Notes: generated by a model not told the origin, from the sequence alone. A stretch of DNA of 64,000 bases from Candidatus Omnitrophota bacterium (GCA_013177805.1 JABLXU010000003.1:62001-126000); one strand, 5' to 3'; shown: positions 9,512-18,793, numbered from the stretch's first letter. Made by a program: numbers and translations.

Positions 9512-10519
9512 GTGCTGACCTATACCCTCAAAGAACTGTGTGACCGGTTGGGCGAATCATTCGAAGGGGACGGTTCCATCCTATTGAGCGGGGTTGCGGA
9601 GATCACCGCCGCACAAGCCGGGGAACTATCATTCGTCGCCAATCCCAAGTACGTGGCCAAAATTCCGGAATGCCACGCTTCGGTATTGATTGTGCCCAAG
9701 GACCTGGAGACTACTTTCCGTCCCGTCATCCGTTCGTCCAATCCGTATTTGACCTTTTCCAAAGCCTTATATTTGTTTCACAAGGATCAGCGCAAAACCG
9801 CCGGGGGCGTGCATCCCACGAGCCATGTGGCCGCCAGCGCGCAGTTGGGCCGCGACGTGACGATCATGGCCAACGTGGTGGTGGCCGGCGGCGCCCGCAT
9901 CGGCGACCGGTGCGTCCTCTACCCCGGCGTGTTTGTGGGGGAAGGCGCGGTGCTCGGCGAGGAAGTGACGCTTTATCCTCATGTTTCCATTTATCCCCGG
10001 TGCCGGTTGGGGGACCGGGTGATCCTCCACGCCGGGTGCCGGATCGGCCCGATGGATGCCGATCCCCGGGGGGAGGGGCCGGCCCCCGTGGTGCTCGACC
10101 CGGATGTGGAATTGGGAGCCAACGGCGTAGTCTCCGGTTTACCCCAGGCGCCTACTCATATAGGAGAGGGGACCAAGGCTGACAATCTGGTGCAGATCAG
10201 CGCCGGGGCCCAGATCGGGCCGCATTGCATCATCGTGGCGCAAGTGACTATTGGCGAACACGCGACCTTGGAAGAGCGGGTGACTATAGCGGGCCAGGTG
10301 GTAGTCGCGCCCGGGGTGCGGATCGGCGCTCTGGCGCGTATCGGGGCGAAGAGTTTCGTCACCAGTGATGTCCCGCCGGACGCCGATTATTGGGGGATTC
10401 CGGCGCAACCCGCCACGCAGGAAAAACGGATGAAAGCCAATGTCGCCCGCCTGCCCAAGTTGTTTGAAAAAATCCGTTCGATGGAAGAGCGGCTGCCGGA
10501 ATCCGATCCTGAAAAATAA
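9512..10519 (+). CDS. lpxD: LpxD-family UDP-3-O-acylglucosamine N-acyltransferase, catalytic His not seen
   Basis: LpxD adds the second acyl chain during lipid A synthesis. The 335-residue protein has the N-terminal uridine-binding domain (residues 1-100, including ELSFVANPKYV), a left-handed hexapeptide helix and a C-terminal helical tail. The GTG start at 9512 gives the normal N-terminus MLTYTLKELCDRLGE. The otherwise near-invariant QIAHN segment carrying the general-base histidine reads QISAG here (near residue 230), and the FGFA-type acyl-binding segment is replaced by PMDADPRGEG. The fold and position (skp-lpxD-lpxC-lpxA) are clear, but activity is uncertain. It may be a divergent or inactive paralogue. 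The last codons are repeated in the following spacer. Confidence 0.8.
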   Translation: MLTYTLKELCDRLGESFEGDGSILLSGVAEITAAQAGELSFVANPKYVAKIPECHASVLIVPKDLETTFRPVIRSSNPYLTFSKALYLFHKDQRKTAGGVHPTSHVAASAQLGRDVTIMANVVVAGGARIGDRCVLYPGVFVGEGAVLGEEVTLYPHVSIYPRCRLGDRVILHAGCRIGPMDADPRGEGPAPVVLDPDVELGANGVVSGLPQAPTHIGEGTKADNLVQISAGAQIGPHCIIVAQVTIGEHATLEERVTIAGQVVVAPGVRIGALARIGAKSFVTSDVPPDADYWGIPAQPATQEKRMKANVARLPKLFEKIRSMEERLPESDPEK

Positions 10520-10583
10520 GCCACGAAAAAATAAACCGCGGAAAATAAACCGCGGAAAATAAACTACGGAAAATCAACCACTC
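10513..10583 (+). repeat. Tandem 14-base repeats, about five copies, starting inside the lpxD stop
   Basis: Unit AAAATAAACCGCGG, starting at about 10513, 10528, 10542, 10556 and 10570. Two central copies are identical; the outer copies are degenerate. The first copy contains the lpxD stop codon, so the end of the gene has been copied into the lpxD-lpxC spacer. Confidence 0.85.
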
Positions 10584-10615
10584 CGACTTTCAAACGCATC
10601 AGGTTTTGAATCGCT

Positions 10616-11917
10616 ATGGTCGAATATCAAAAAACAATTTCCGGTGAGGTGTCGATCAGCGGTGTGGGGCTGCACACCGGCCAGGAAACCACCATCACCT
10701 TCAAACCGGCCGAGCCCGACACCGGCATCCGTTTCGTGCGGGCGGACCTGCCGGGCAAACCGGTCATCGAAGTGAGCGCCGACAACGCGGTGCTGGAAGA
10801 GTCTCTCTACCTCACCGCCCTGGGCAAGGGTGAAACCCAGATCAAGACCGTCGAACATGTCCTGGCCGCCTGCACGGGGTTGGGGATTGATAACATCGTG
10901 CTTGAAGTCTCCTCCAGCGAGCCGCCCATCAGCGACGGGAGCGCCCAAGTGTTCGTCAAGGCGTTGCGCGAGGTGGGGATTGTCACGCTTGACCGTCCCA
11001 AGCAGTTCATCGAGGTGAAGGAACCCATCTGGCTTTACGAGAACGGCCTTGAACTGGCCATCATCCCTTCTCCCCGCCTGGAAATCACGTACAAAATCGA
11101 CTACGACCATCCGGCGGTGGGGATCCGTTCCGCTTCTTTTCTCATCACGCCGGAAGTTTTCTATGAAAAGATCGCTCCCGCGCGGACGTTTTGTTTTCTG
11201 AAGGATGTCGATGTTCTCCGTCAGCAGGGCAAAATCAAGGGCGGCAGCCTGGAGACCGCGATCGTGATCGGCGAGCATGATTTCCTCAATGAGGAGCTTC
11301 GTTTCGAGGATGAAATCGTCCGTCACAAGATCCTGGACGTGATCGGAGACCTGGCGCTGCTCGGCAAGCCCCTCAAGGGGCATGTGATTGCCGTCCGGTC
11401 CGGTCACGCCTTCAATATCCGGTTTGTCCGTAAGATCCTCAAAACCTTGAACGGGCAAGCCCGGGAGCAGGCGCCCCCCTTGCCCATGGACGCCGTGCAG
11501 ATCCGTAAATTCCTGCCCCACCGGTATCCTTTCTTGCTCATCGACAAGGTGGTGGAAATTGATTATTCCCAAATGAAGGTCGTGGCCGTGAAGAACGTGA
11601 CCAATAACGAGAATTTCTTCACCGGCCATTTTCCCGAAGAGCCTATTATGCCGGGGGTGCTATTGATAGAGGCCATGGCGCAGGCGGGGGGCGTTCTCTT
11701 GCTTTCCTTGAGCGAAAACCGGGGCAAGATCGCGTATCTGGTGGGGGTTGATCACGCGAAGATGCGCCGCAAGGTGGTGCCGGGCGATCAGCTGGTTATC
11801 GAGACGAAGTTCACCAAAATCCGGAAGAAGGCGGGCAAGGTGCAAAGCACCATCCACGTGGATGGCGTCTTGGTTGCGGAGGCGGAATTGTTTTTTTCCC
11901 TGGGCAATGATGCTTAA
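10616..11917 (+). CDS. lpxC: Bifunctional LpxC-FabZ: UDP-3-O-acyl-GlcNAc deacetylase fused to 3-hydroxyacyl-ACP dehydratase
   Basis: 433 residues. Residues 1-280 are LpxC, the zinc deacetylase that commits to lipid A: E80 and H81 in VEHVLAA, H237 and D241 in [11 protein letters not shown] and H264 in SGH supply the catalytic and zinc ligands. After a proline-rich linker, residues about 293-433 are FabZ, with the catalytic H338 in FTGHFP and E352 in [11 protein letters not shown]. Such fusions are known in Bacteroidota and relatives; they couple use of hydroxyacyl-ACP for lipid A to its dehydration for phospholipid synthesis. All key residues are present in both halves, so both should be active. 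The ATG at 10616 follows the repeat-filled spacer; lpxA follows after 119 bases. Confidence 0.95.
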   Translation: MVEYQKTISGEVSISGVGLHTGQETTITFKPAEPDTGIRFVRADLPGKPVIEVSADNAVLEESLYLTALGKGETQIKTVEHVLAACTGLGIDNIVLEVSSSEPPISDGSAQVFVKALREVGIVTLDRPKQFIEVKEPIWLYENGLELAIIPSPRLEITYKIDYDHPAVGIRSASFLITPEVFYEKIAPARTFCFLKDVDVLRQQGKIKGGSLETAIVIGEHDFLNEELRFEDEIVRHKILDVIGDLALLGKPLKGHVIAVRSGHAFNIRFVRKILKTLNGQAREQAPPLPMDAVQIRKFLPHRYPFLLIDKVVEIDYSQMKVVAVKNVTNNENFFTGHFPEEPIMPGVLLIEAMAQAGGVLLLSLSENRGKIAYLVGVDHAKMRRKVVPGDQLVIETKFTKIRKKAGKVQSTIHVDGVLVAEAELFFSLGNDA

Positions 11918-12036
11918 TTCCTGTAAAATGGGAACCTGGATAACAAGTCTTCAATGCAATGTAATTTGGCCAGCGGCGTGAACGATCCTACGGACCAGGA
12001 ACCGCCTTCAAATCAAGCAAAGGAAGTAGAAAGTCT

Positions 12037-12813
12037 ATGACACTGGTTTCGAGTTCGGCAAGTGTCCATCCTCAAGCGGAATTGGGCGAAAAGGTGGAAG
12101 TTGGTCCCTACGCGGTGATTGGGAAAAATGTCAAGATCGGGGATGGGACGATAATCGCCCCGCACGCGGTCATCGAAGGCTACACGACCATCGGGCGGAA
12201 CTGCCGGGTGGGGGTGGGAGCGGTGATCGGCAGTGAGCCTCAGGACTTGAAATACCGGGGAGACGAAAGTTACGTTATCGTCGGCGACAACACCACCATC
12301 CGCGAATACGCCACGATCAACCGGGCGACGTACGCCGGGGAAGCCACGCGCGTCGGTAATAATTGCCTGGTGATGTCGTATTGCCATATCGCCCATAATT
12401 GCGTGCTCGAAGACCGGGTCATCATGGCCTCCTACGCGGGCCTGGCCGGGCATATTCTGATTGAGCAAAACGCCATCCTGGGAGGGCTGGTGGGCGTGCA
12501 CCAGTTCGTGCAAATCGGCCAGAACGCCATCGTGGGCGGTGGTTCTGCCGTGCGGCAGGACATCCTGCCATTCACCGCCAACGGGGGGAATCCCTGCAAA
12601 CCCTGCGGCCTCAACACGGTCGGATTAAAACGCCATAACTATTCGCCGGAGCGGATCTCCAACCTCAAACGGGCCTATAAGATCATCATGCGCTCCAAGC
12701 TGACCGAGCAGGAAGCCATCGAACGCCTCATCCAGGAGCTGGGCCATGTGCCGGAGGTCATGCACATGGTCGATTTCATCAGACGTTCGCAGCGAGGCCT
12801 GGCCCGTACATAG
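12037..12813 (+). CDS. lpxA: LpxA, UDP-N-acetylglucosamine O-acyltransferase
   Basis: First enzyme of lipid A synthesis, moving a hydroxyacyl chain from ACP to UDP-GlcNAc. The 258-residue protein is a run of hexapeptide repeats (for example VEVGPYAVIGKNVKIGDGTI) forming a left-handed beta helix, then a C-terminal helical domain (NLKRAYKIIMRS). The general-base histidine is present as H120 in CHIAHNCVLE, and the hydrocarbon-ruler segment ILGGLVGVHQFVQIG is typical. Length equals the family norm of 255-265. AGGAAG precedes the ATG. It is the last gene of the block and is followed by a hairpin terminator. Confidence 0.95.
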   Translation: MTLVSSSASVHPQAELGEKVEVGPYAVIGKNVKIGDGTIIAPHAVIEGYTTIGRNCRVGVGAVIGSEPQDLKYRGDESYVIVGDNTTIREYATINRATYAGEATRVGNNCLVMSYCHIAHNCVLEDRVIMASYAGLAGHILIEQNAILGGLVGVHQFVQIGQNAIVGGGSAVRQDILPFTANGGNPCKPCGLNTVGLKRHNYSPERISNLKRAYKIIMRSKLTEQEAIERLIQELGHVPEVMHMVDFIRRSQRGLART

Positions 12814-12896
12814 GGAACATCGCCGGGGCAGATGGATTGGGGGATTGTTCTGGTTGCAGCGTGAGAAAACCGATTTGATCGATTGACAAAAGTAAA

Positions 12897-12950
12897 TAAA
12901 AGCAGGTTAAACCGGAAACATCCTTTCCGTGTTTCTGTGGCTGCTTTTTG
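12897..12950 (+). terminator. Rho-independent terminator after lpxA
   Basis: AAAGCAG pairs with CTGCTTT, with a second inner stem CGGAAA/TTTCCG, and the T-rich side reads CTGCTTTTTG. It lies about 85 bases after the lpxA stop and about 50 bases before the next gene. A TTGACA hexamer at 12883 just upstream has no convincing -10. Confidence 0.6.
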
Positions 12951-13003
12951 TTTCGAGAAGGGAGACGCGATCCTGTTTCCGCGTCCCGGATTGAGCCTTT
13001 CTC

Positions 13004-13639
13004 ATGGCCCTGGCAGCATGGTATTTGATTCAAGGAGCCGGATTGGGCCTGGCGGCGGCGGCCCAGCCCGGCCCTTTTCAAGCCTATGTGATTTCGCATA
13101 CGTTGGATGTGGGCTGGCGGCGCGCGTCGCCGGTCTCTCTCGCGCCCCTGATAACTGATGGCCCCATAATCCTGCTGGCCCTGATTGTGCTCCGGCAAAT
13201 CCCGGGTTGGTTCGAACCGGGGTTGTGCCTCGCGAGCGGCCTGTTCATTCTGTACCTGGCGTGGCAGGCTTTCACCCGGTGGCGTGAAGGGGAGGCGAAC
13301 GGTCCGGCCCGGCCGGCGGGGATCCGCAGCCTGGGGCAAGCGGTGATGATCAATCTCCTCAATCCGAATCCCTATATTTATTGGAGCCTGGTCACGGGTC
13401 CGATTTTGCTCGACGGCTGGCGGAATGCTCCCCTCCATGGGATTGTGTTTCTGCTCGGTTTTTACGGCGCCATGGTCTCTATTCTTTTGGTGATCATCGT
13501 GTTTTTCGGATTGGCCCGTCAGCGGGGTCCACGGCTGCGGCGTTTGTTGCTGGGGCTGTCCGCCATGACCTTGGCGGGATTTGGCGCGTGGCAGCTCTAC
13601 CGGGGAATCGCGTGTTGGCCGAGAGAGGTCTTGACCTGA
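13004..13639 (+). CDS. LysE/RhtB-family exporter
   Basis: Integral membrane protein of 211 residues with about six hydrophobic helices. The opening GAGLGLAAAAQPGPFQAYVI matches the LysE-family N-terminus, where a conserved glycine/proline-rich first loop follows helix 1. LysE-type carriers export amino acids or related small metabolites by exchange with protons. The substrate cannot be read from the sequence. The ATG at 13004 opens the first helix directly; there is no strong ribosome site. It sits alone between the lpxA terminator and an AIM24-like gene. Confidence 0.75.
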   Translation: MALAAWYLIQGAGLGLAAAAQPGPFQAYVISHTLDVGWRRASPVSLAPLITDGPIILLALIVLRQIPGWFEPGLCLASGLFILYLAWQAFTRWREGEANGPARPAGIRSLGQAVMINLLNPNPYIYWSLVTGPILLDGWRNAPLHGIVFLLGFYGAMVSILLVIIVFFGLARQRGPRLRRLLLGLSAMTLAGFGAWQLYRGIACWPREVLT

Positions 13640-13810
13640 TTCCTCTTTTCATCCCTCATTTGCTTGTTTTTCCTGCCGGGTTCCACTTCCAAAAAAACAG
13701 GTATATGGTGATTCTGTGCCGATGCAAGCAAATCCGGCACCCGCCGGGGTGCCCGGGACGTATAAGCGGATTGAACCAGGCTCATTTCATGAACAAGGAG
13801 GAGAGCGCTG

Positions 13811-14806
13811 ATGCCGCAGTGGTATTTAAGTTACGGGGGCCAACCGATCGGCCCGTTGGATTTGAATGAAGCCATCGACCGGGCGAAAACCAATCCGAAC
13901 GGTCATGCCTGGCGGGAAGGATTTCCCGAATGGGTGCCGATCACGCAAGTGGCGGAACTGCGGCCCAAAACCGCCGGGTCCGTGCCGCCTCCGCCATCTC
14001 CCAGTAAAGTGGCGGATGAAATCGATTTTCAGATTTTTGGAAGCGAAATGCAATTTGTGGAAATCGAGTTGGACCCGGGGGAAAGCGCGGTTTCCGAAGC
14101 GGGCGCGATGATGTACAAGGACAGTGCCATCGAGATGCGCACCGTATTCGGAGACGGTTCGACCAGCGGTGGCACGGGGTTCATGGGGAAATTGCTGGGC
14201 GCGGGCAAACGGCTGCTGACCGGCGAGAGCCTCTTCATGACGGTGTTTACCCATACCGGCACGGGGAAAGGCCGTGTGGCTTTCGGCGCGCCCTACCCGG
14301 GGAATATTCTCCCGGTGACCTTGGCGAACATCGGGGGTTGCCTGATTTGCCAGAAGGACAGCTTTCTCTGCGCGGCCAAGGGGGTATCGATTGGGATTTA
14401 TTTTCAACGCAAGATCCTGACCGGACTCTTCGGCGGCGAAGGATTCATCATGCAGAAACTGGAGGGGGACGGGATGGTTTTCATGCACGCGGGCGGAACC
14501 GTGGTGGAGCGCCTTTTGAAACCAGGCGAGATCCTCCATGCCGATACCGGCTGCGTAGTGGCATTCGAACCTTCGGTGCAGTTTGATATCCGCCAGGCGG
14601 GCGGGATCAAAAGCATGCTGTTTGGCGGGGAAGGATTGTATTTTGCCACATTGCAAGGGCCGGGAAAAGTCTGGCTGCAATCTTTGCCCTTTTCCCGCTT
14701 GGCGGGCCGGATGCTGGCCGCCGCGCCTCAACGGGGAGGCCGGCGGGAGGAAGGTTCGATCCTCGGCGGCCTCGGCAACCTATTCGACGGGGATAACAAG
14801 TTTTAA
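13811..14806 (+). CDS. GYF_2 domain fused to AIM24/TIGR00266-family protein
   Basis: 331 residues. Residues 1-50 (QWYLSYGGQPIGPLDLNEAI, then EWVPITQVAEL) form a GYF_2-type domain that binds proline-rich or membrane-associated partners. After a short proline-rich linker, residues from about 73 (IDFQIFGSEMQFVEIELDPG) are an AIM24/DUF124 beta-sandwich of the TIGR00266 type, with the usual glycine-rich loop GGTGFMGKLLGAGKRLLTGESLF. Bacterial members have no settled role; links to tellurite resistance or membrane organisation are only suggestive. AAGGAGGAGAG precedes the ATG. No signal peptide is seen, so it should be cytoplasmic. Confidence 0.8.
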   Translation: MPQWYLSYGGQPIGPLDLNEAIDRAKTNPNGHAWREGFPEWVPITQVAELRPKTAGSVPPPPSPSKVADEIDFQIFGSEMQFVEIELDPGESAVSEAGAMMYKDSAIEMRTVFGDGSTSGGTGFMGKLLGAGKRLLTGESLFMTVFTHTGTGKGRVAFGAPYPGNILPVTLANIGGCLICQKDSFLCAAKGVSIGIYFQRKILTGLFGGEGFIMQKLEGDGMVFMHAGGTVVERLLKPGEILHADTGCVVAFEPSVQFDIRQAGGIKSMLFGGEGLYFATLQGPGKVWLQSLPFSRLAGRMLAAAPQRGGRREEGSILGGLGNLFDGDNKF

Positions 14807-15178
14807 GATTCATCTGACAAGTAAGTCCTTTTGACGTTCTTGGCCCGGGGTTGAGAACCTGGGCTGGTGTCCAGCGGCCCCTGGATAGGGGCGCGGAGAG
14901 AAAAAGGGGGGAAGGTGATCAGAAGGATTGCCTTCACGCCGGTCTTCTTCCTGGAGGAGAGGGAATCAATCTTTGGTCATCTTGTTCCCACGGCTTACGC
15001 ACTGGGGTTTACTCATGCCGCGCCGTCATGCCGCGCCGTTGGTGCTCAAAATCAGCACTGCATACCATTAAACAGTTATAAAAAAGTCTTGGCGGGGGGT
15101 AGAGATTTCTGTCATAATGAATTCCGCTGGCTTTGCCGAGCGATCCAGAGGGTAAAATCCAGAACGGGATTTCCCAGG
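14807..15178. other. Non-coding spacer before pseudopilin gene
   Basis: No credible gene. It holds a 13-base tandem duplication, CATGCCGCGCCGT at 15014-15026 and 15027-15039, and the promoter-like pair described separately. Confidence 0.5.
15089..15118 (+). promoter_or_regulatory. Candidate sigma70-type promoter of the pseudopilin gene
   Basis: TTGGCG at 15089-15094 and CATAAT at 15113-15118, separated by 18 bases and 60 bases upstream of the ATG at 15179. Fit to consensus is moderate (four of six and five of six). Confidence 0.4.
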
Positions 15179-15736
15179 ATGAAGAGATCCAAATCCGGAT
15201 TCACGTTGATTGAATTGCTTATCGTGGTGGCGATCATTGGGATTCTGGCCGCCATTGCCGTGCCGAATTTTCTGAACGCCCAGTTGCGCGCCCGGGTCGC
15301 GCGGGTGCAGACCGATCAAAAAGCCATCGGCACGGCCCTGGGCATGTATTACGTGGATCACAACGCCTTCCCGCCGTTTTTGAACTGGCCGGCGTTCGCG
15401 TTCATCGGCGTGAAAGAACTCACCACGCCGGTGGCCTACATGGCGGATTATCCCGTCGATCCGTTCTACCGCTCCGAAGAAGGCCACGGGGTTCCCGAAA
15501 CCCACAAATACGTGAAGATGTCGTATTACAATCTGGACATCATGGAAAAGACCGGCCAGGCGCGGGGCAATACCAGTTTTGGCGTAAAGGAGTACCGGCA
15601 AGGCAGCCGCTGGTGCGTCCGCAGTTTCGGTCCCAACCGTGCGGCGGATTACGATTCGGCCAACGATGTGTTTCCGGAATACGACGCCAGCAATGGGCTG
15701 ATGAGTGTGGGGGATATCTACCGGTGGGGGACCTGA
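15179..15736 (+). CDS. Type II secretion/type IV pilin-like pseudopilin (GspG-like)
   Basis: 185 residues. It begins MKRSKSG followed by FTLIELLIVVAIIGILAAIA, the prepilin cleavage and N-methylation signal plus hydrophobic assembly helix, then VPNFLNAQLRARVARVQTDQ, typical of GspG/TcpA-like subunits. A later LTTPVAYMADYPVDPFYR and the terminal SNGLMSVGDIYRWGT recur in the two other pilin-like genes here (56646-57266 and 59977-60546). The ATG at 15179 puts the cleavage site after seven residues, as expected; the frame is open upstream but without meaning. No peptidase, ATPase or secretin gene is nearby, so the assembly machine is elsewhere. Confidence 0.85.
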   Translation: MKRSKSGFTLIELLIVVAIIGILAAIAVPNFLNAQLRARVARVQTDQKAIGTALGMYYVDHNAFPPFLNWPAFAFIGVKELTTPVAYMADYPVDPFYRSEEGHGVPETHKYVKMSYYNLDIMEKTGQARGNTSFGVKEYRQGSRWCVRSFGPNRAADYDSANDVFPEYDASNGLMSVGDIYRWGT

Positions 15737-15956
15737 ATTTTGAGGCTTTGGCATTCGGCCTGCCTCTTTAAGGGCCGGGGTCCCTCACAGCGCGCGCCGG
15801 TCAGGCGGATTTAATTCACTTTTTCTTCCATTCTTTTGATGCGATCACCCCCGGATTTCACCAAATTCCGCCGGCTGACTGTTTGATCAATGGTCAGATT
15901 GGGATCTCCCGCAACGTATTTCAAATAACCGGAAACGCCGGCGTGTGAATCTCGCA

Positions 15957-17636
15957 TTATTCATCGGTCACGCAGCCGTCGGAGGCGGATTTGACGTTTT
16001 TGATGTACTTGTACAGTGTGCCGCGGGTGGCCTTGTAGGGCGGGGCGGTCCAGGTCCGCCGGCGGGCTTGCAACTCTTCTTCGCTGAGGTGCACGGTGAT
16101 CGTGCGTTGCACGGCGTCGATCGTGATGCGGTCGCCGTTCCGTACCAGGGCGATGGTCCCGCCTTCCTGCGCCTCGGGAGTGATATGGCCCACGATGAAA
16201 CCGTGTGAGCCGCCTGAGAAGCGGCCGTCGGTGATCAACGCCACGTCTTGCCCCAGGCCTGCGCCCATGATGGCCGAAGTCGGGGTGAGCATTTCGGGCA
16301 TGCCGGGGCCGCCCTTGGGGCCTTCGTACCGGATGACGATCACGTCCCCCTTGCCGATTTCCTTGCGTTCCAGGGCGTGCAGCATGTCTTCTTCGGAATC
16401 GTACACCTTGGCGGTTCCCGTGAATGAATCGCCTTCTTTGCCGGTGATCTTGGCCACCGCGCCGCCGGGCGCCAGGTTGCCTTTCAGAATTAGGATATGG
16501 CCGGTTTTTTTGATGGGATTGTCCAGGAAATGGAAGACCTTCTGCCCCGGGGTGAAGCCCGGGAGATCCGCCAGGTTTTCGGCGAGGGTGCGGCCGGTGA
16601 CGGTGAGGCAATCGCCGTGGAGGAAACCATGTTCCAGCAGGTATTTCATTACGGCGGGCGAGCCGCCTGCGCGGTGCAGATCTTCTTGCACGAATTGGCC
16701 GGAGGGTTTCAGGTCGGCCAGGAAGGGCACGCGGTCGCTGACGGCCTGAAAATCGTCGATGGTGAGGGGCACGTTGACCGCGCGGGCCATGGCGATCAGA
16801 TGCAGCACGGCATTGGTCGAGCCGCCCACGGCCATGACCACGGTTATGGCGTTTTCGAAAGCTTCGCGGGTCATGATGTCCCGCGGTTTGATGTCCTGTT
16901 CGAGCAGGAGGCGAATGGCTTGCCCGGCCTGGAGGCATTCTTCCTGCTTGGCCGGGTCCTCGGCGGGGATGGAGGAGCTGTAGGGAAGCGACATCCCCAG
17001 GGCCTCGATGGCCATGGCCATGGTGTTGGCGGTGTACATGCCGCCGCACGCGCCCGCGCCGGGGCAGCTCTTCCGGACGATCCGTCGGCGCTGTTCCTCG
17101 GTCAGCGTGCCGGACAAGTATTGCCCGTAGCTTTGAAAGGCGGAAACGATGTCCAGCACGCATCCATTGTCGTGACCGGCCCGGATGGTTCCGCCGTAGA
17201 TCATGAGCGAGGGGCGGTTCAGCCGCCCCATGGCGATCAGGCAGCCCGGCATGTTTTTGTCGCAACCGGGGATGGAGATGTTGGCGTCGTACCACTGGGC
17301 GCTCATCACGGTTTCGATCGAATCGGCGATGATATCCCGCGACTGGAGCGAGTAACTCATGCCTTCGGTGCCCATGGCCATGCCGTCGCTGACGCCGATG
17401 GTGTTGAAGCGCATTCCCACCAGGCCCGCGGCGGTCACGCCTTCCTTGACCCGGGCGGCCAGATCGTTCAGGTGCATGTTGCAGGTATTGCCTTCGTACC
17501 CCATGCTGCAAATGCCCACCTGGGGTTTGTTCATGTCCTCTTCAGTGAGCCCGGTCCCGTAGAGCATGGCCTGCGATGCTCCTTGCGACTTGGGCTGGGT
17601 GATCCGCGAGCTGTATTTGTTCAATATTGTGCCCAT
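15957..17636 (-). CDS. ilvD: Dihydroxy-acid dehydratase
   Basis: Iron-sulfur dehydratase converting dihydroxy-isovalerate and dihydroxy-methylvalerate to the 2-oxo acids of valine and isoleucine, one step before IlvE. The 559-residue protein has the cluster-ligand motifs [14 protein letters not shown] near residue 122 and [17 protein letters not shown] near residue 190, and the C-terminal [15 protein letters not shown] signature. The ATG at 17636 is chosen for the preceding GCAGGAGTG ribosome site; an in-frame start at 17762 would add an implausible hydrophobic stretch. It lies alone on the minus strand, converging with the pseudopilin gene, separate from ilvE and the acetolactate synthase. 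Confidence 0.95.
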   Translation of the reverse strand: MGTILNKYSSRITQPKSQGASQAMLYGTGLTEEDMNKPQVGICSMGYEGNTCNMHLNDLAARVKEGVTAAGLVGMRFNTIGVSDGMAMGTEGMSYSLQSRDIIADSIETVMSAQWYDANISIPGCDKNMPGCLIAMGRLNRPSLMIYGGTIRAGHDNGCVLDIVSAFQSYGQYLSGTLTEEQRRRIVRKSCPGAGACGGMYTANTMAMAIEALGMSLPYSSSIPAEDPAKQEECLQAGQAIRLLLEQDIKPRDIMTREAFENAITVVMAVGGSTNAVLHLIAMARAVNVPLTIDDFQAVSDRVPFLADLKPSGQFVQEDLHRAGGSPAVMKYLLEHGFLHGDCLTVTGRTLAENLADLPGFTPGQKVFHFLDNPIKKTGHILILKGNLAPGGAVAKITGKEGDSFTGTAKVYDSEEDMLHALERKEIGKGDVIVIRYEGPKGGPGMPEMLTPTSAIMGAGLGQDVALITDGRFSGGSHGFIVGHITPEAQEGGTIALVRNGDRITIDAVQRTITVHLSEEELQARRRTWTAPPYKATRGTLYKYIKNVKSASDGCVTDE

Positions 17637-18055
17637 GTAACACTCCTGCGAGAAAAAATTGTAAGAACAATCGGGAATCCAGATGCCGCGACCAATCCGG
17701 TTGGCGAAGGTGAAGGGCCGAGAGGTATAGGAGATAGCCAATGCGATGAAGAAGAGCGGCAACCAAGTATTGGCATATACGATACCTCAAACCGGATATT
17801 CCGGAAGGCAGATTGATACCGGAGCGGCCGCTCCGCGATATCGAGGATTCCCCAAGTTTGCGAAGGGTAATGAAGAGGAATCCATTGGGAAATCGGGTTC
17901 CCCGCCGGCCATTCAACTTCCCCGAGCGCATCCGATATGGTAAAAAGGGGGAGAACCGGGAAGGGTGGATCAAACTCTGAGGGGGAGAATATCTGGATGT
18001 TTTCCCTCAGTATAAAAACGGGATCGTTATCCGCCGATCTCCAAGAGGCCGAATC
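17637..18055. other. Divergent intergenic region between ilvD and a lipoprotein gene
   Basis: 419 bases without a credible gene. It must hold the promoters of ilvD (leftward) and the lipoprotein (rightward), but I find no -35/-10 pair close enough to consensus to name. Confidence 0.4.
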
Positions 18056-18793
18056 ATGGGGAAAGACTTAATTCGCAAGAGGCGGCCTAACCGGCTCGCT
18101 GGTTTTGGTTTGGGTCTCCTGGCTCTCAGCCTGGCGGCGTTTCTGTCGTGTTCGGGATCTTTCACCAGCGAAGACCTGCCGTGGCATGAAACCTTCCAGG
18201 ACGCTCCCGGCGCGCCCTGGACCTGGATTCGCGAAAATCCCGCCAATTACCGCCTGGCCGCCGGCGGTTTGGAAATCCGGTTGGAACCAGGCGGCCTGAT
18301 GGGCGGGGGCCGGGACGCGAAAAATATCCTGGTGCGGGATTTGCCGGAGGAAGCCGCCGCGGTGGGGGTGGATCTCCTCTTCAATCCCGTGGAGCAATTC
18401 GAACAAGCCGGCCTGATCTTCTACGTGGATGATGACAATTATATCAAATTGGTGAAGGAGAGAGTGGACGGCCAAGCCTGGGTGGTGATGGCCGTCGAAA
18501 TCGAGGCCGAAATCCAGTTCCTCAACAAGATGCCCCTTTTGGAAACGGACGGCCAAGCCGAGGTCCCCGTGACGCTGAGCCTCGAATTCACACCGGAAGG
18601 CGTGAAAGGCATTTTCAAGCAGGAGGAGCGGGTGGAGATGGCGGGGCATTATCCCTTTCCCATGGTCCGCGAAACGGGCGGAGGTGTTTTCCGGGTGGGG
18701 ATTTTCACGCAAAGCGGCCATGAAAGCGCCGAACGCTGGGCGCGCTTCGCGGATTTCAGGATCGCCGCGGCGCCGCTGGTGACTCCCTCGTGA
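18056..18793 (+). CDS. Lipoprotein with concanavalin-like (DUF1349-type) domain
   Basis: 245 residues. The N-terminus has lysines and arginines, a hydrophobic stretch and a lipobox-like LSCS (cysteine near residue 32), so it is probably lipid-anchored in the envelope. The body (WHETFQDAPGAPWTWIRENP, then QAGLIFYVDDDNYIKLVKER and FRVGIFTQSG) has the pattern of DUF1349/beta-xylosidase C-terminal jelly-roll domains, in which an exposed surface usually binds carbohydrate. The repeated aromatic and acidic residues around DDDNYIKL are typical of that family. No enzymatic domain is attached. The family call rests on motif order and is moderate. Confidence 0.65.
   Translation: MGKDLIRKRRPNRLAGFGLGLLALSLAAFLSCSGSFTSEDLPWHETFQDAPGAPWTWIRENPANYRLAAGGLEIRLEPGGLMGGGRDAKNILVRDLPEEAAAVGVDLLFNPVEQFEQAGLIFYVDDDNYIKLVKERVDGQAWVVMAVEIEAEIQFLNKMPLLETDGQAEVPVTLSLEFTPEGVKGIFKQEERVEMAGHYPFPMVRETGGGVFRVGIFTQSGHESAERWARFADFRIAAAPLVTPS

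Noticed and set aside
12883..12911. TTGACA before the LysE gene as a promoter
   Set aside because: No acceptable -10 at 16-18 bases, and it overlaps the lpxA terminator.
14867..15178. N-terminal extension of the first pseudopilin
   Set aside because: The extension would place the prepilin cleavage site more than 100 residues inside; the ATG at 15179 gives the normal short leader.
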